A stretch of 64,000 nt of DNA from Diadophis punctatus similis (GCA_023053685.1 JALIGW010000061.1:2808001-2872000); one strand, 5' to 3'. Shown: positions 13,581 to 27,621, counted from the stretch's first letter. Notes: a model not told the origin generated them from the letters alone. Translations and numbers: made by a program.

Positions 13581-16500
13581 CCAGCTTCTGTGAATTCAAA
13601 CTACAATGGAGTGAGATTTCTTCCCCCAGATACTCACAGGTCTCAGCCAGGAACTCCACCCCCAGCTTCTGTGAATTCAAACTACAATGGAGTGAGGTTT
13701 TTTTCCCCAGATACTCACAGGTCTCAGAGAGGAACTCCACCCCCAGCTTCTGTGAATTCAAACTACAATGAAGTGAGGTTTTTTCCCCAGATACTCACAG
13801 GTCTCAGCCAGGAACTCCACGCCAAGCTTCTGTGAATTCATACTGCAATGGAGTGAGGTTTTTTAACCCAGAAACTCACAGGTCTCAGCCAGGAACTCCA
13901 TCCCCAGCTTCTGTGAATTCAAACTACAATGGAGTGAGGTTTTGTTCCCCCAGATACTCACAAGTCTCAGCCAGGAACTCCACCCCCAGCTTCTGTGAAT
14001 TCAAACTACAATGGAGTGAGGTTTCTTCCCCCAGATACTCACAGGTCTCAGCCAGGAACTCCACTCCAGCTTCTGTGAATTCAAACTACAATGGAGTGAG
14101 GTTTTTTCCCCCAGATACTAACCAGTCTCAGCCAGGAACTCCACCCGCAGCTTCTGTGAATTCAAACTACAATGGAGTGAGGTTTCTTCCCCCAGATACT
14201 CACAGGTCTCAGACAGGAACTCCACCCCCAGCTTCTGTGAATTCAAACTACAATGGAGTGAGGTTTGTTCCCCCAGATACTCACAGGTCTCAGCCAGGAA
14301 CTCCACCCCCAGCTTCTGTGAATTCAAACTACAATGGAGTGAGGTTTTTTTCCCCAGATACACACCTGTCTCAGCCAGGAACTCCACCCCCAGCTTCTGT
14401 AAATTGAAACTACAATGCAGTGAGGTTTTTTTCCCAGATACTCACAGGTCTCAGCCAGGAACTCCACCCCCAGCTTCTGTGAATTCAAACTACAATGGAG
14501 TGAGGTTTTTTCCCCCAGATACTCACAGGTCTCAGCCAAGAACTCCACCCCCAGCTTCTGTGAATTCAAACTACAATGGAGTGAGGTTCCCCCCCCAGAT
14601 ACTCACAGGTCTCAGCAAGGACCTCCACCCCCAGCTTTTGTGAATTCAAACTACAATGGAGTGAGGTTTTCCCCCGATACTCACAGGTCTCAGCAAGGAA
14701 CTCCACCCCCAGCTTTTGTGAATTCAAACTACAATGGAGTGAGGTTCCCCCCCGATAATCACAGGTCTCAGCCAGGAACTCCACCCCCAGCTTCTGTGAA
14801 ATCAAACTACAATGGAGTGAGGTTTTTTCCCAGATACTCACAGGTATCAGCCAGGAACTCCACCCCAGCTTCTGTGAATTGAAACTACAATGCAGTGAGG
14901 TTTTTCCCCCCAGATACTCACAAGCCTCAGCCAGGAATTCCACCCCCAGCTTCTGTGAATTCAAACTAAAATGGATTGAGGTTTTTCTCCCAGATACTAA
15001 CACGTCTCAGCCAGGAACTCCACCAACAGCTTCTGTGAATTCAAACTACAATGGAGTGAGGTTATTTCTCCCAGATACTAACAAGTCTCAGCCAGGAACT
15101 CCACGGCCAGCTTCTGTGAATTCAAACTACAATGTAGTGAGGTTTCTTCCCCCAGATACTCACAGGTCTCAGCCAGGAACTCCACCCCCAGCTTCTGTGA
15201 ATTCAAACTACAATGGAGTGAGGTTTGTTCCCCCAGATACTCACAGGTCTCAGCCAGGAACTCCACCCCCAGCTTCTGTGAATTCAAACTACAATGGAGT
15301 GAGGTTTTCCCCCCCCCAGATACACACAGATCTCAGCAAGGACCTCCACCCCCAGCTTTTGTGAATTTAAAGTACAATGGAGTGAGGTTCCCCCCCCCAT
15401 ACTCACAGGTCTCAGCCAGGAACTCCACCCCCAGCTTCTGTGAAATCAAACTGCAATGGAGTGAGGTTTATTTCCCAGATACTCACAGGTCTCAGCCAGG
15501 AGCTCCACCCCCAGCTTCTGTGAATTCAAACTACAATGGAGTGAGGTTTTTTTCCGAGATACTCACAGGTCTCAGCCAGGAACTCCACCCCCAGCTTCTG
15601 TGAATTCAAACTACAATGCAGCGAGGTTTTCCCCCCCAGATACTCACAAGTCTCATCCAGGAACTCCACCCACAGCTTCTGTGAATTCAAACTACAATGG
15701 ATTGAGGTTTTGTCCCCCAGATACTCACACGTCTCAGCCAGGAACTCCACCAACAGCTTCTGTGAATTCAAACTACAATGGAGTGAGGTTTTTCCCCGAG
15801 ATACTAACAAGTCTCAGCCAGGAACTCCACCCGCAGCTTCTGTGAATTCAAACTACAATGGAGTGAGGTTTCTTCCCCCAGATACTCACAGGTCTCAGCC
15901 AGGAACTCCACGCCTAGCTTCTGTGAATTCAAACTACAATGTACTGAGGTTTGTTCCCCCAGATACTCACAGGTCTCAGCCAGGAACTCCACCCCCAGCT
16001 TCTGTGAATTCAAACTACAATGGAGTGAGGTTTGTTCCCCCAGATACTCACAGGTATCAGCCAGGAACTCCACCCCCAGTTTCTGTGAATTGAAACTACA
16101 ATGGAGTGAAGTTTTTCCCCCCAGATACTCACAGGTATCAGCCAGGAACTCCACCCCAGCTTCTGTGAATTGAAACTACAATGCAGTGAGGTTTTTCTCC
16201 CAGATACTCACAGGTCTCAGCCAAGAACTCCACCCCCAGCTTCTGTGAATTCAAACTACAATGGAGTGAGGTTTTGTTCCCCCAGATACTCACAGGTCTC
16301 AGCCAAGAACTCCACCCCCAGCTTCTGTGAATTCAAACTACAATGGAGTGAGGTTTCCCCCCCCCGATAATCACAGGTCTCAGCAAGGACCTCCACCCCC
16401 AGCTGTTGTGAATTCAAACTACAATGGAGTGAGGTTTTCCCGCCGATACTCACAGGTCTCAGCCAGGAACTCCACCCCCAGCTTCTGTGAATTCAAACTA

Positions 16501-19500
16501 CAATGGAGTGAGGTTCCCCCCCCCCCGATACTCACAGGTCTCAACCAGGAACTCCACCCCCAGCTTCTGTGAAATCAAACTACAATGGAGTGAGGTTTTT
16601 TCCCAGATACTCACAGGTCTTAGCCAGGAACTCCAGCCCCAGCTTCTGTGAATTGAAACTACAATGCAGTGAGGTTTTTCCCCCCAGATACTCACAAGCC
16701 TCAGCCAGGAATTCCACCCCCAGCTTCTGTGAAATCAAACTACAATGGAGTGAGGTTTTTTCCCAGATACTCACAGGTCTTAGCCAGGAACTCCACCCCC
16801 AGCTTCTGTGAATTGAAACTACAATGCAGTGAGGTTTTTCCCCCCAGATACTCACAAGCCTCAGCCAGGAATTCCACCCCCAGCTCCTGTGAATTCAAAC
16901 TAAAATGGATTGAGGTTTTTCTCCCAGATACTAACACGTCTCAGCCAGGAACTCCACCAACAGCTTCTGTGAATTCAAACTACAATGGAGTGAGGTTATT
17001 TCCCCCAGATACTAACAAGTCTCAGCCAGGAACTCCACGCCCAGCTTCTGTGAATTCAAACTACAATGTAGTGAGGTTTCTTCCCCCAGATACTCACAGG
17101 TCTCAGCCAGGAACTCCACCCCCAGCTTCTGTGAATTCAAACTACAATGGAGTGAGGTTTGTTCCCCCAGATACTCACAGGTCTCAGCCAGGAACTCCAC
17201 CCCCAGCTTCTGTGAATTCAAACTACAATGGAGTGAAGTTTCCCCCCCCCCAGATACTCACAGATCTCAGCAAGGACCTCCACCCCCAGCTTTTGTGAAA
17301 TTAAACTACAATGGAGTGAGGTTTCCCCCCCCCCAATACTCACAGGTCTCAGCCAGGAACTCCACCCCCAGCTTCTGTGAAATCAAACTACAATGGAGTG
17401 AGGTTTTTTTCATAGATATTCACAGGTCTCAGCCAGGAACTCCACCCCCAGCTTCTGTGAATTCAAACTACAATGGAGTGAGGTTTTATTCCGAGATACT
17501 CACAGGTCTCAGCCAGGAACTCCAACCCCAGCTTCTGTGAATTGAAAATACAATGCAGTGAGGTTTTCCCCCCCAGATACTCACAGGTCTCAGCCAGGAA
17601 CTCCACCCCCAGCTTCTGTGAATTCAAACTACAATGCAGCGAGGTTTTTCCCCCCAGATACTCACAAGTCTCATCCAGGAACTCCACCCCCAGCTTCTGT
17701 GAATTCAAACTACAATGGATTGAGGTTTTGTCCCCCAGATACTCACACGTCTCAGCCAGGAACTCCACCAACAGCTTCTGTGAATTCAAACTACAATGGA
17801 GTGAGGTTTTTTCCCCGAGATACTAACAAGTCTCAGCCAGGAACTCCACCCGCAGCTTCTGTGAATTCAAACTACAATGGAGTGAGGTTTCTTCCCCCAG
17901 ATACTCACAGGTCTCAGCCAGGAACTCCACCCCCAGTTTCTGTGAATTCAAACTACAATGGAGTGAAGTTTTTCCCCCCAGATACTCACACGTATCAGCC
18001 AGGAACTCCACCCCAGCTTCTGTGAATTGAAACTACAATGCAGTGAGGTTTTTCTCCCAGACACTCACAGGTCTCAGCCAAGAACTCAACCCCCAGCTTC
18101 TGTGAATTCAAACTACAATGGAGTGAGGTTTTGTTCCCCCAGATACTCACAGGTCTCAGCCAAGAACTCCACCCCCAGCTTCTGTGAATTCAAACTACAA
18201 TGGAGTGAGGTTTCCCCCCCCCCCCAGATAATCACAGGTCTCAGCAAGGACCTCCACCCCCAGCTTTTGTGAATTCAAACTACAATGGAGTGAGGTTTTC
18301 CCGCCGATACTCACAGGTCTCAGCCAGGAACTCCACCCCCAGCTTCTGTGAATTCAAACTACAATGGAGTGAGGTCCCCCCCCCGATACTCACAGGTCTC
18401 AGCCAGGAACTCCACCCCCAGCTTCTGTGAAATCAAACTACAATGGAGTGAGGTTTTTTCCCAGATACTCACAGGTCTTAGCCAGGAACTCCACCCCCAG
18501 CTTCTGTGAATTGAAACTACAATGCAGTGAGGTTTTGTTCCCCCAGATACTCACGGGTCTCAGCCAGGAACTCCACGCCCAGCTTCTGTGAATGCAAACT
18601 ACAATGGATTGAGGTTTGTTCCCCCAGATACTCACAGGTCTCAGCCAGGAACTCCACCCCCAGCTTCTGTGAATTCAAACTACAATGGAGTGAAGTGTTT
18701 CCCCCGAGATACTCACAGGTCTCAGCCAGGAACTCCACCCCCAGCTTCTGTGAATTCAAACTACAATGGAGTGAGGTTTTTCCCCCCAGATACTCACAGG
18801 TCTCAGCCAGGAATTCCACTCCCAGCTTCTGTGAAATCAAACTACAATGGAGTGAGGTTTTTTCCCAGATACTCACAGGTCTTAGCCAGGAACTCCAGCC
18901 CCAGCTTCTGTGAATTGAAACTACAATGCAGTGAGGTTTTTCCCGCCAGATACTCACAAGCCTCAGCCAGGAATTCCACCCCCAGCTTCTGTGAAATCAA
19001 ACTACAATGGAGTGAGGTTTTTTCCCAGATACTCACAGGTCTTAGCCAGGAACTCCACCCCCAGCTTCTGTGAATTGAAACTACAATGCAGTGAGGTTTT
19101 TCCCCCCAGATACTCACAAGCCTCAGCCAGGAATTCCACCCCCAGCTCCTGTGAATTCAAACTAAAATGGATTGAGGTTTTTCTCCCAGATACTAACACG
19201 TCTCAGCCAGGAACTCCACCAACAGCTTCTGTGAATTCAAACTACAATGGAGTGAGGTTATTTCCCCCAGATACTAACAAGTCTCAGCCAGGAACTCCAC
19301 CCCCCAGCTTCTGTGAATTCAAACTACAATGGAGTGAGGTTTGTTCCCCCAGATACTCACAGGTCTCAGCCAGGAACTCCACCCCCAGCTTCTGTGAATT
19401 CAAACTACAATGGAGTGAAGTTTCCCCCCCCCCCCAGATACTCACAGATCTCAGCAAGGACCTCCACCCCCAGCTTTTGTGAATTTAAACTACAATGGAG

Positions 19501-20208
19501 TGAGGTTTCCCCCCCCCAATACTCACAGGTCTCAGCCAGGAACTCCACCCCCAGCTTCTGTGAAATCAAACTACAATGGAGTGAGGTTTTTTTCATAGAT
19601 ATTCACAGGTCTCAGCCAGGAACTCCACCCCCAGCTTCTGTGAAATCAAACTACAATGGAGTGAGGTTTTTTCCCAGATACTCACAGGTCTTAGCCAGGA
19701 ACTCCACCCCCAGCTTCTGTGAATTGAAACTACAATGCAGTGAGGTTTTGTTCCCCCAGATACTCACGGGTCTCAGCCAGGAACTCCACGCCCAGCTTCT
19801 GTGAATGCAAACTACAATGGAGTGAGGTTTGTTCCCCCAGATACTCACAGGTCTCAGCCAGGAACTCCACCCCCAGCTTCTGTGAATTCAAACTACAATG
19901 GAGTGAAGTGTTTCCCCCGAGATACTCACAGGTATCAGCCAGGAACTCCACCCCAGCTTCTGTGAATTGAAACTACAATGCAGTGAGGTTTTTCCCCCCA
20001 GATACTCACAAGCCTCAGCCAGGAATTCCACCCCCAGCTTCTGTGAATTCAAACTAAAATGGATTGAGGTTTTTCTCCCAGATACTCACAGGTCTCAGCC
20101 AGGAACTCCACCCCCAGCTTCTGTGAATTCAAACTGCAATGGAGTGAGGTTTTTTTCCCCCAGATACTAACAGGTCTCACCCAAGAACTCCACCCCCAGC
20201 TTCTGTGA
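13581..20208 (+). repeat. 7.1-kb higher-order block, copy B
   Basis: This matches copy A from 6,481 with the offsets given there. Examples are the GAATTCATACTGC unit at 13,832 (6,732 in A), the ACAATGTAGTG run near 15,130 (8,030 in A) and the GATACTCACGGG units at 18,548 and 19,761 (11,528 and 12,743 in A). Differences seen are C-tract lengths, one missing unit near 16,970-17,050 and scattered single-base changes, for example GTAAATTG at 14,400 where copy A has GTGAATTG. To the right it runs into a copy of the 4,590-5,905 marker block. Confidence 0.9.
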
Positions 20209-21400
20209 ATTCAAACAACAATGGATTGATATTTTTTTCCGAGATACTCACAGGTCTCAGCCAGGAACTCCAACCCCAGCTTCTGTGAATTGAAAATACA
20301 ATGCAGTGAGGTTTTTCCCCCCAGATACTCACAGGTCTCAGCCAGGAACTCCACCCCCAGCTTCTGTGAATTCAAACTACAATGCAGCGAGGTTTTTCCC
20401 CCCAGATACTCACAAGTCTCATCCAGGAACTCCACCCCCAGCTTCTGTGAATTCAAACTACAATGGATTGAGGTTTTGTCCCCCAGATACTCACACGTCT
20501 CAGCCAGGAACTCCACCCCCAGCTTCTGTGAATTCAAACTACAATGGAGTGAGGTTTTTCCCCCCAGATACTAACAAGTCTCACAAAGGAACTCCACCCC
20601 CAGCGTCTGTGAATTCAAACTACAATGGAGTGAGGTTTCTTCCCCAAGATACTCACAGGTCTCAGCCAGGAACTCCACCCCCATCTTCTGTGAATTCAAA
20701 CTGCAATGGAGTGAGGTTTCTTCCCCAAGATACTCACAGGTCTCAGCCAGGAACTCCACCCCCATCTTCTGTGAATTCAAACTGCAATGGAGTGAGGTTT
20801 TTTCCCCAGGATACTCACAGGTCTCAGCCAGGAAGTCCACCCCCAGCTTCTGTGAATTCAAACTACAATGGAGTAAGGTTTCTTCCCTCAGATACTCACA
20901 GGTCTCAGCCAGGATGTAAACCCCCAGCTTCTGTGAATTCAAACTACAATGGAGTGAGATTTCTTCCCCCAGATACTTAAATGTCTCAGCCAGGAACTCC
21001 ACCCCCAGCTTCTGTGAATTCAAACTACAATGAAGTGAGGTTTTTTCCCCAGATACTCACAGGTCTCAGCCAGGAACTCCACGCCAAGCTTCTGTGAATT
21101 CATACTGCAATGGAGTGAGGTTTTTTAACCCAGAAACTCACAGGTCTCAGCCAGGAACTCCACCCCAAGCTTCTGTGAATTCAAACTACAATGGAGTGAG
21201 GTTTTGTTCCCCCAGATACTCACAAGTCTCAGCCAGGAACTCCACCCCCAGCTTCTGTGAATTCAAACTACAATGGAGTGAGGTTTCTTCCCCCAGATAC
21301 TCACAGGTCTCAGCCAGGAACTCCACTCCAGCTTCTGTGAATTCAAACTACAATGGAGTGAGGTTTTTTCCCCCAGATACTAACAAGTCTCAGCCAGGAA
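20085..21400 (+). repeat. Marker block with the ACAAAGG unit, copy 2
   Basis: This has the same ordered variants as 4,590-5,905 at an offset of 15,495 in its right part. ACAAAGG lies at 20,583 and the GAATTCATACTGC unit at 21,094. One private change is visible: at about 20,975-20,985 the sequence reads GATACTTAAATGTCTC where the others read GATACTCAAAGGTCTC. The block therefore returns after two 7.1-kb blocks. Confidence 0.88.
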
Positions 21401-23073
21401 CTCCACGCCCAGCTTCTGTGAATTCAAACTACAATGGAGTGAGGTTTCTTCCCCCAGATACTCACAGGTCTCAGCCAGGAACTCCACCCCCAGCTTCTGT
21501 GAATTCAAACTACAATGGAGTGAAGTGTTTCCCCCGAGATACTCACAGGTATCAGCCAGGAACTCCACCCCAGCTTCTGTGAATTGAAACTACAATGCAG
21601 TGAGGTTTTTCCCCCCAGATACTCACAAGCCTCAGCCAGGAATTCCACCCCCAGCCTCTGTGAATTCAAACTAAAATGGATTGAGGTTTTTCTCCCAGAT
21701 ACTCACAGGTCTCAGCCAGGAACTCCACCCCCAGCTTCTGTGAATTCAAACTGCAATGGAGTGAGGTTTTTTCCCCCAGATACTAACAGGTCTCACCCAA
21801 GAACTCCACCCCCAGCTTCTGTGAATTCAAACAACAATGGATTGATGTTTTTTTCCGAGATACTCACAGGTCTCAGCCAGGAACTCCAACCCCAGCTTCT
21901 GTGAATTGAAAATACAATGCAGTGAGGTTTTTCCCCCCAGATACTCACAGGTCTCAGCCAGGAACTCCACCCCCAGTTTCTGTGAATTCAAACTACAATG
22001 CAGCGAGGTTTTTCCCCCCAGATACTCACAAGTCTCATCCAGGAACTCCACCCCCAGCTTCTGTGAATTCAAACTACAATGGATTGAGGTTTTGTCCCCC
22101 AGATACTCACACGTCTCAGCCAGGAACTCCACCTCCAGCTTCTGTGAATTCAAACTACAATGGAGTGAGGTTTTTCCCCCCAGATACTAACAAGTCTCAC
22201 AAAGGAACTCCACTCCAGCTTCTGTGAATTCAAACTACAATGGAGTGAGGTTTTTTCCCCCAGATACTAACAAGTCTCAGCCAGGAACTCCACGCCCAGC
22301 TTCTGTGAATTCAAACTACAATGGAGTGAGGTTTCTTCCCCCAGATACTCACAGGTCTCAGCCAGGAACTCCACCCCCAGCTTCTGTGAATTCAAACTAC
22401 AATGGAGTGAAGTGTTTCCCCCGAGATACTCACAGGTATCAGCCAGGAACTCCACCCCAGCTTCTGTGAATTGAAACTACAATGCAGTGAGGTTTTTCCC
22501 CCCAGATACTCACAAGCCTCAGCCAGGAATTCCACCCCCAGCCTCTGTGAATTCAAACTAAAATGGATTGAGGTTTTTCTCCCAGATACTCACAGGTCTC
22601 AGCCAGGAACTCCACCCCCAGCTTCTGTGAATTCAAACTGCAATGGAGTGAGGTTTTTTCCCCCAGATACTAACAGGTCTCACCCAAGAACTCCACCCCC
22701 AGCTTCTGTGAATTCAAACAACAATGGATTGATGTTTTTTTCCGAGATACTCACAGGTCTCAGCCAGGAACTCCAACCCCAGCTTCTGTGAATTGAAAAT
22801 ACAATGCAGTGAGGTTTTTCCCCCCAGATACTCACAGGTCTCAGCCAGGAACTCCACCCCCAGCTTCTGTGAATTCAAACTACAATGCAGCGAGGTTTTT
22901 CCCCCCAGATACTCACAAGTCTCATCCAGGAACTCCACCCCCAGCTTCTGTGAATTCAAACTACAATGGATTGAGGTTTTGTCCCCCAGATACTCACACG
23001 TCTCAGCCAGGAACTCCACCTCCAGCTTCTGTGAATTCAAACTACAATGGAGTGAGGTTTTTCCCCCCAGATA
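21321..23073 (+). repeat. 887-bp tandem duplication
   Basis: Copy 1 is 21,321-22,207 and copy 2 is 22,208 to about 23,073. CTCCACTCCAGCTTCTG stands at the start of each (21,321 and 22,208). Inside, all landmarks keep an offset of exactly 887 (eleven units less four bases), including the GTGAAGTGTTTCCCCCG unit, the AACAACAATGGATTGATG unit and the ACAATGCAGCGAGG unit. Copy 1 ends in the ACAAAGG unit (22,199). Copy 2 instead passes into GATACTCACAGG followed by CCCCCATTTTCTG at about 23,074. Confidence 0.92.
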
Positions 23074-25361
23074 CTCACAGGTCTCAGCCAGGAACTCCAC
23101 CCCCATTTTCTGTGAATTCAAACTGCAATGGAGTGAGGTTTCTTCCCCAAGATACTCACAGGTCTCAGCCAGGAACTCCACCCCCATCTTCTGTGAATTC
23201 AAACTGCAATGGAGTGAGGTTTTTTCCCCAGGATACTCACAGGTCTCAGCCAGGAAGTCCACCCCCAGCCTCTGTGAATTCAAACTACAATGGAGTAAGG
23301 TTTCTTCCCTCAGATACTCACAGGTCTCAGCCAGGATGTAAACCCCCAGCTTCTGTGAATACAAACTACAATGGAGTGAGATTTCTTCCCCCAGATACTC
23401 AAAGGTCTCAGCCAGGAACTCCACCCCCAGCTTCTGTGAATTCAAACTACAATGAAGTGAGGTTTTTTCCCCAGATACTCACAGGTCTCAGCCAGGAACT
23501 CCACGCCAAGCTTCTGTGAATTCATACTGCAATGGAGTGAGGTTTTTTAACCCAGAAACTCACAGGTCTCAGCCAGGAACTCCACCCCAAGCTTCTGTGA
23601 ATTCAAACTACAATGGAGTGAGGTTTTGTTCCCCCAGATACTCACAAGTCCCAGCCAGGAACTCCACCCCCAGCTTCTGTGAATTCAAACTACAATGGAG
23701 TTAAGTTTCTTCCCCCAGATACTCACAGGTCTCAGCCAGGAACTCCACTCCAGCTTCTGTGAATTCAAACTACAATGGAGTGAGGTTTCTTCCCCCAGAT
23801 ACTCACAGGTCTCAGCCAGGAACTCCACGCCCAGCTTCTGTGAATTCAAACTACAATGTAGTGAGGTTTCTTCCCCCAGATACCCACAGGTCTCAGCCAG
23901 GAACTCCACCCCCAGCTTCTGTGAATTTAAACTACAATGGAGTGAGGTTTGTTCCCCCAGATACTCACAGGTCTCCGCCAGGAACTCCACGCCCAGCTTC
24001 TGTGAATTCAAACTACAATGGAGTGAGGTTTTTTTCCCCAGATACAAACCTGTCTCAGCCAGGAACTCCACCCCCAGCTTCTGTGAATTGAAACTACAAT
24101 GCAGTGAGGTTTTTTTCCCAGATACTCACAGTTCTCAGCCAGGAACTCCACCCCCAGCTTCTGTGAATTGAAAATACAATGCAGTGAGGTTTTTTCCCCC
24201 AGATACTCACAGGTCTCAGCCAGGAACTCCACCTCCAGCTTCTGTGAATTGAAACTACAATGCAGCGAGGTTTTTCCCCCCAGATACTCACAAGTCTCAT
24301 CCAGGAACTCCACCCCCAGCTTCTTTGAATTCAAACTACAATGGAGTGAGGTTTTTTCCCCCAGATACTCACAAGTCTCACCCAGGAACTCCACCAACAG
24401 CTTCTGTGAATTCAAACTACAATGGAGTGAGGTTTTGTCCCCCAGATACTCACACGTCTCAGCCAGAAACTCCACCAACAGCTTCTGTGAATTCAAACTA
24501 CAATGGAGTAAGGTTTCTTCCCTCAGATACTCACAGGTCTCAGCCAGGATGTCCACCCCCAGCTTCTGTGAATTCAAACTACAATGGAGTGAGATTTCTT
24601 CCCCCAGATACTCACAGGTCTCAGCCAGGAACTCCACCCCCAGCTTCTGTGAATTCAAACTACAATGAAGTGAGGTTTTTTCCCCAGATACTCACAGGTC
24701 TCAGCCAGGAACTCCACTCCAGCTTCTGTGAATTCAAACTACAATGGAGTGAGGTTTTTTCCCCCAGATACTAACCAGTCTCAGCCAGGAACTCCACCCG
24801 CAGCTTCTGTGAATTCAAACTACAATGGAGTGAGGTTTCTTCCCCCAGATCCTCACAGCTCTCAGCCAGGAATTGCACGCCCAGCTTCTGTGAATTCAAA
24901 CTACAATGTAGTGAGGTTTCTTCCCCCAGATACTCACAGGTCTCAGCCAGGAACTCCACCCCCAGCTTCTGTGAATTCAAACTACAATGGAGTGAGGTTT
25001 GTTCCCCCAGATACTCACAGGTCTCAGCCAGGAACTCCACCCCCAGTTTCTGTGAATTCAAACTACAATGGAGTGAGGTTTTTTTCCCAAGATACACACC
25101 TGTCTCAGCCAGGAACTCCACCCCCAGCTTCTGTGAATTGAAACTACAATGCAGTGAGGTTTTTTCCCCAGATACTCACAGGTCTCAGCCAGGAACTCCA
25201 CCCCCAGCTTCTGTGAATTGAAACTACAATGGAGTGAGGTTTTTTCCCCCAGATACTCACAGGTCTCAGCCAAGAACTCCACCCCCAGCTTCTGTGAATT
25301 CAAACTACAATGGAGTGAGGTTCCCCCCCCCAGATACTCACAGGTCTCAGCAAGGACCTCC
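23074..25361 (+). repeat. Mosaic zone sharing blocks with 38.5 kb and 49.9 kb
   Basis: All satellite. The unit GAATTCATACTGC is at 23,516. About 24,010-24,470 matches 38,470-38,930 at an offset of 14,459 (units with CTCACAGTTCTC, GAATTGAAAATACAATGCAG and ACAATGCAGCGAGG). About 24,700-25,760 matches 49,830-50,889 at an offset of 25,129, including the rare GATCCTCACAG and GGAATTGCACGCC variants near 24,849 and 24,872. The zone is therefore stitched from blocks whose nearest relatives lie far to the right. Confidence 0.82.
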
Positions 25362-27621
25362 ACCCCCAGCTTTTGTGAATTCAAACTACAATGGAGTGAG
25401 GTTTTCCCCCGATACTCACAGGTCTCAGCCAGGAACTCCACCCCCAGCTTTTGTGAATTCAAACTACAATGGAGTGAGGTTCCCCCCCCCCGATAATCAC
25501 AGGTCTCAGCCAGGAACTCCACCCCCAGCTTCTGTGAAATCAAACTACAATGGAGTGAGGTTTTTTCCCCAGATACTCACAGGTCTCAGCCAGGAACTCC
25601 ACCCCCAGCTTCTGTGAATTGAAACTACAATGCAGTGAGGTTTTGTTCCCCCAGATACTCACGGGTCTCAGCCAAGAACTCCATGCCCAGCTTCTGTGAA
25701 TTCAAACTACAATGGAGTGAGGTTTGTTCCCCCAGATACTCACAGGTCTCAGCCAGGAACTCCACCCCAGCTTCTGTGAATTGAAACTACAATGCAGTGA
25801 GGTTTTTCCCCCCAGATACTCACAAGCCTCAGCCAGGAATTCCACCCCGAGCTTCTGTGAATTCAAACTAAAATGGATTGAGGTTTTTCTCCCAGATACT
25901 AACACGTCTCAGCCAGGAACTCCACCAACAGCTTCTGTGAATTCAAACTACAATGGAGTGAGGTTATTTCTCCCAGATACTAACAAGTCTCAGCCAGGAA
26001 CTCCACGGCCAGCTTCTGTGAATTGAAACTACAATGTAGTGAGGTTTCTTCCCCCAGATACTCACAGGTCTCAGCCAGGAACTCCACCCCCAGCTTCTGT
26101 GAATTCAAACTACAATGGAGTGAGGTTTGTTCCCCCAGATACTCACAGGTCTCAGCCAGGAACTCCACCCCCAGCTTCTGTGAATTCAAACTACAATGGA
26201 GTGAGGTTTCCCCCCCCCCCAGATACACACAGATCTCAGCAAGGACCTCCACCCCCAGCTTTTGTGAATTTAAACTACAATGGAGTGAGGTTCCCCCCCC
26301 CCCATACTCACAGGTCTCAGCCAGGAACTCCACCCCCAGCTTCTGTGAAATCAAACTGCAATGGAGTGAGGTTTTTCCCCAGATACTCACAGGTCTCAGC
26401 CAGGAGCTCCACCCCCAGCTTCTGTGAATTCAAACTACAATGGAGTGAGGTTTTTTTCCGAGATACTCACAGGTCTCAGCCAGGAACTCCACCCCCAGCT
26501 TTTGTGAATTCAAACTACAATGGAGTGAGGTTTTCCCCCGATACTCACAGGTCTCAGCCAGGAACTCCACCCCCAGCTTTTGTGAATTCAAACTACAATG
26601 GAGTGAGGTTCCCCCCCCCCCGATAATCACAGGTCTCAGCCAGGAACTCCACCCCCAGCTTCTGTGAAATCAAACTACAATGGAGTGAGGTTTTTTCCCC
26701 AGATACTCACAGGTCTCAGCCAGGAACTCCACCCCCAGCTTCTGTGAATTGAAACTACAATGCAGTGAGGTTTTGTTCCCCCAGATACTCACGGGTCTCA
26801 GCCAAGAACTCCATGCCCAGCTTCTGTGAATTCAAACTACAATGGAGTGAGGTTTGTTCCCCCAGATACTCACAGGTCTCAGCCAGGAACTCCACCCCAG
26901 CTTCTGTGAATTGAAACTACAATGCAGTGAGGTTTTTCCCCCCAGATACTCACAAGCCTCAGCCAGGAATTCCACCCCGAGCTTCTGTGAATTCAAACTA
27001 AAATGGATTGAGGTTTTTCTCCCAGATACTAACACGTCTCAGCCAGGAACTCCACCAACAGCTTCTGTGAATTCAAACTACAATGGAGTGAGGTTATTTC
27101 TCCCAGATACTAACAAGTCTCAGCCAGGAACTCCACGGCCAGCTTCTGTGAATTGAAACTACAATGTAGTGAGGTTTCTTCCCCCAGATACTCACAGGTC
27201 TCAGCCAGGAACTCCACCCCCAGCTTCTGTGAATTCAAACTACAATGGAGTGAGGTTTGTTCCCCCAGATACTCACAGGTCTCAGCCAGGAACTCCACCC
27301 CCAGCTTCTGTGAATTCAAACTACAATGGAGTGAGGTTTCCCCCCCCCCAGATACACACAGATCTCAGCAAGGACCTCCACCCCCAGCTTTTGTGAATTT
27401 AAACTACAATGGAGTGAGGTTCCCCCCCCCCCATACTCACAGGTCTCAGCCAGGAACTCCACCCCCAGCTTCTGTGAAATCAAACTGCAATGGAGTGAGG
27501 TTTTTCCCCAGATACTCACAGGTCTCAGCCAGGAGCTCCACCCCCAGCTTCTGTGAATTCAAACTACAATGGAGTGAGGTTTTTTTCCGAGATACTCACA
27601 GGTCTCAGCCAGGAACTCCAA
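25362..27621 (+). repeat. 1,130-bp tandem duplication
   Basis: Copy 1 is about 25,362-26,491 and copy 2 about 26,492-27,621. Landmarks keep an offset of 1,129 or 1,130 (fourteen units less four or five bases). Two C tracts differ: the one before GATAATCAC has 10 C in copy 1 (near 25,490) and 11 in copy 2 (near 26,620), and the one before AGATACACAC has 11 (near 26,215) and 10 (near 27,345). Both copies carry CCATGCCCAG and CCACCCCGAGC variants that I see rarely elsewhere. Copy 2 leaves the pattern at CCAACCCCAGC, about 27,622. Confidence 0.9.
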
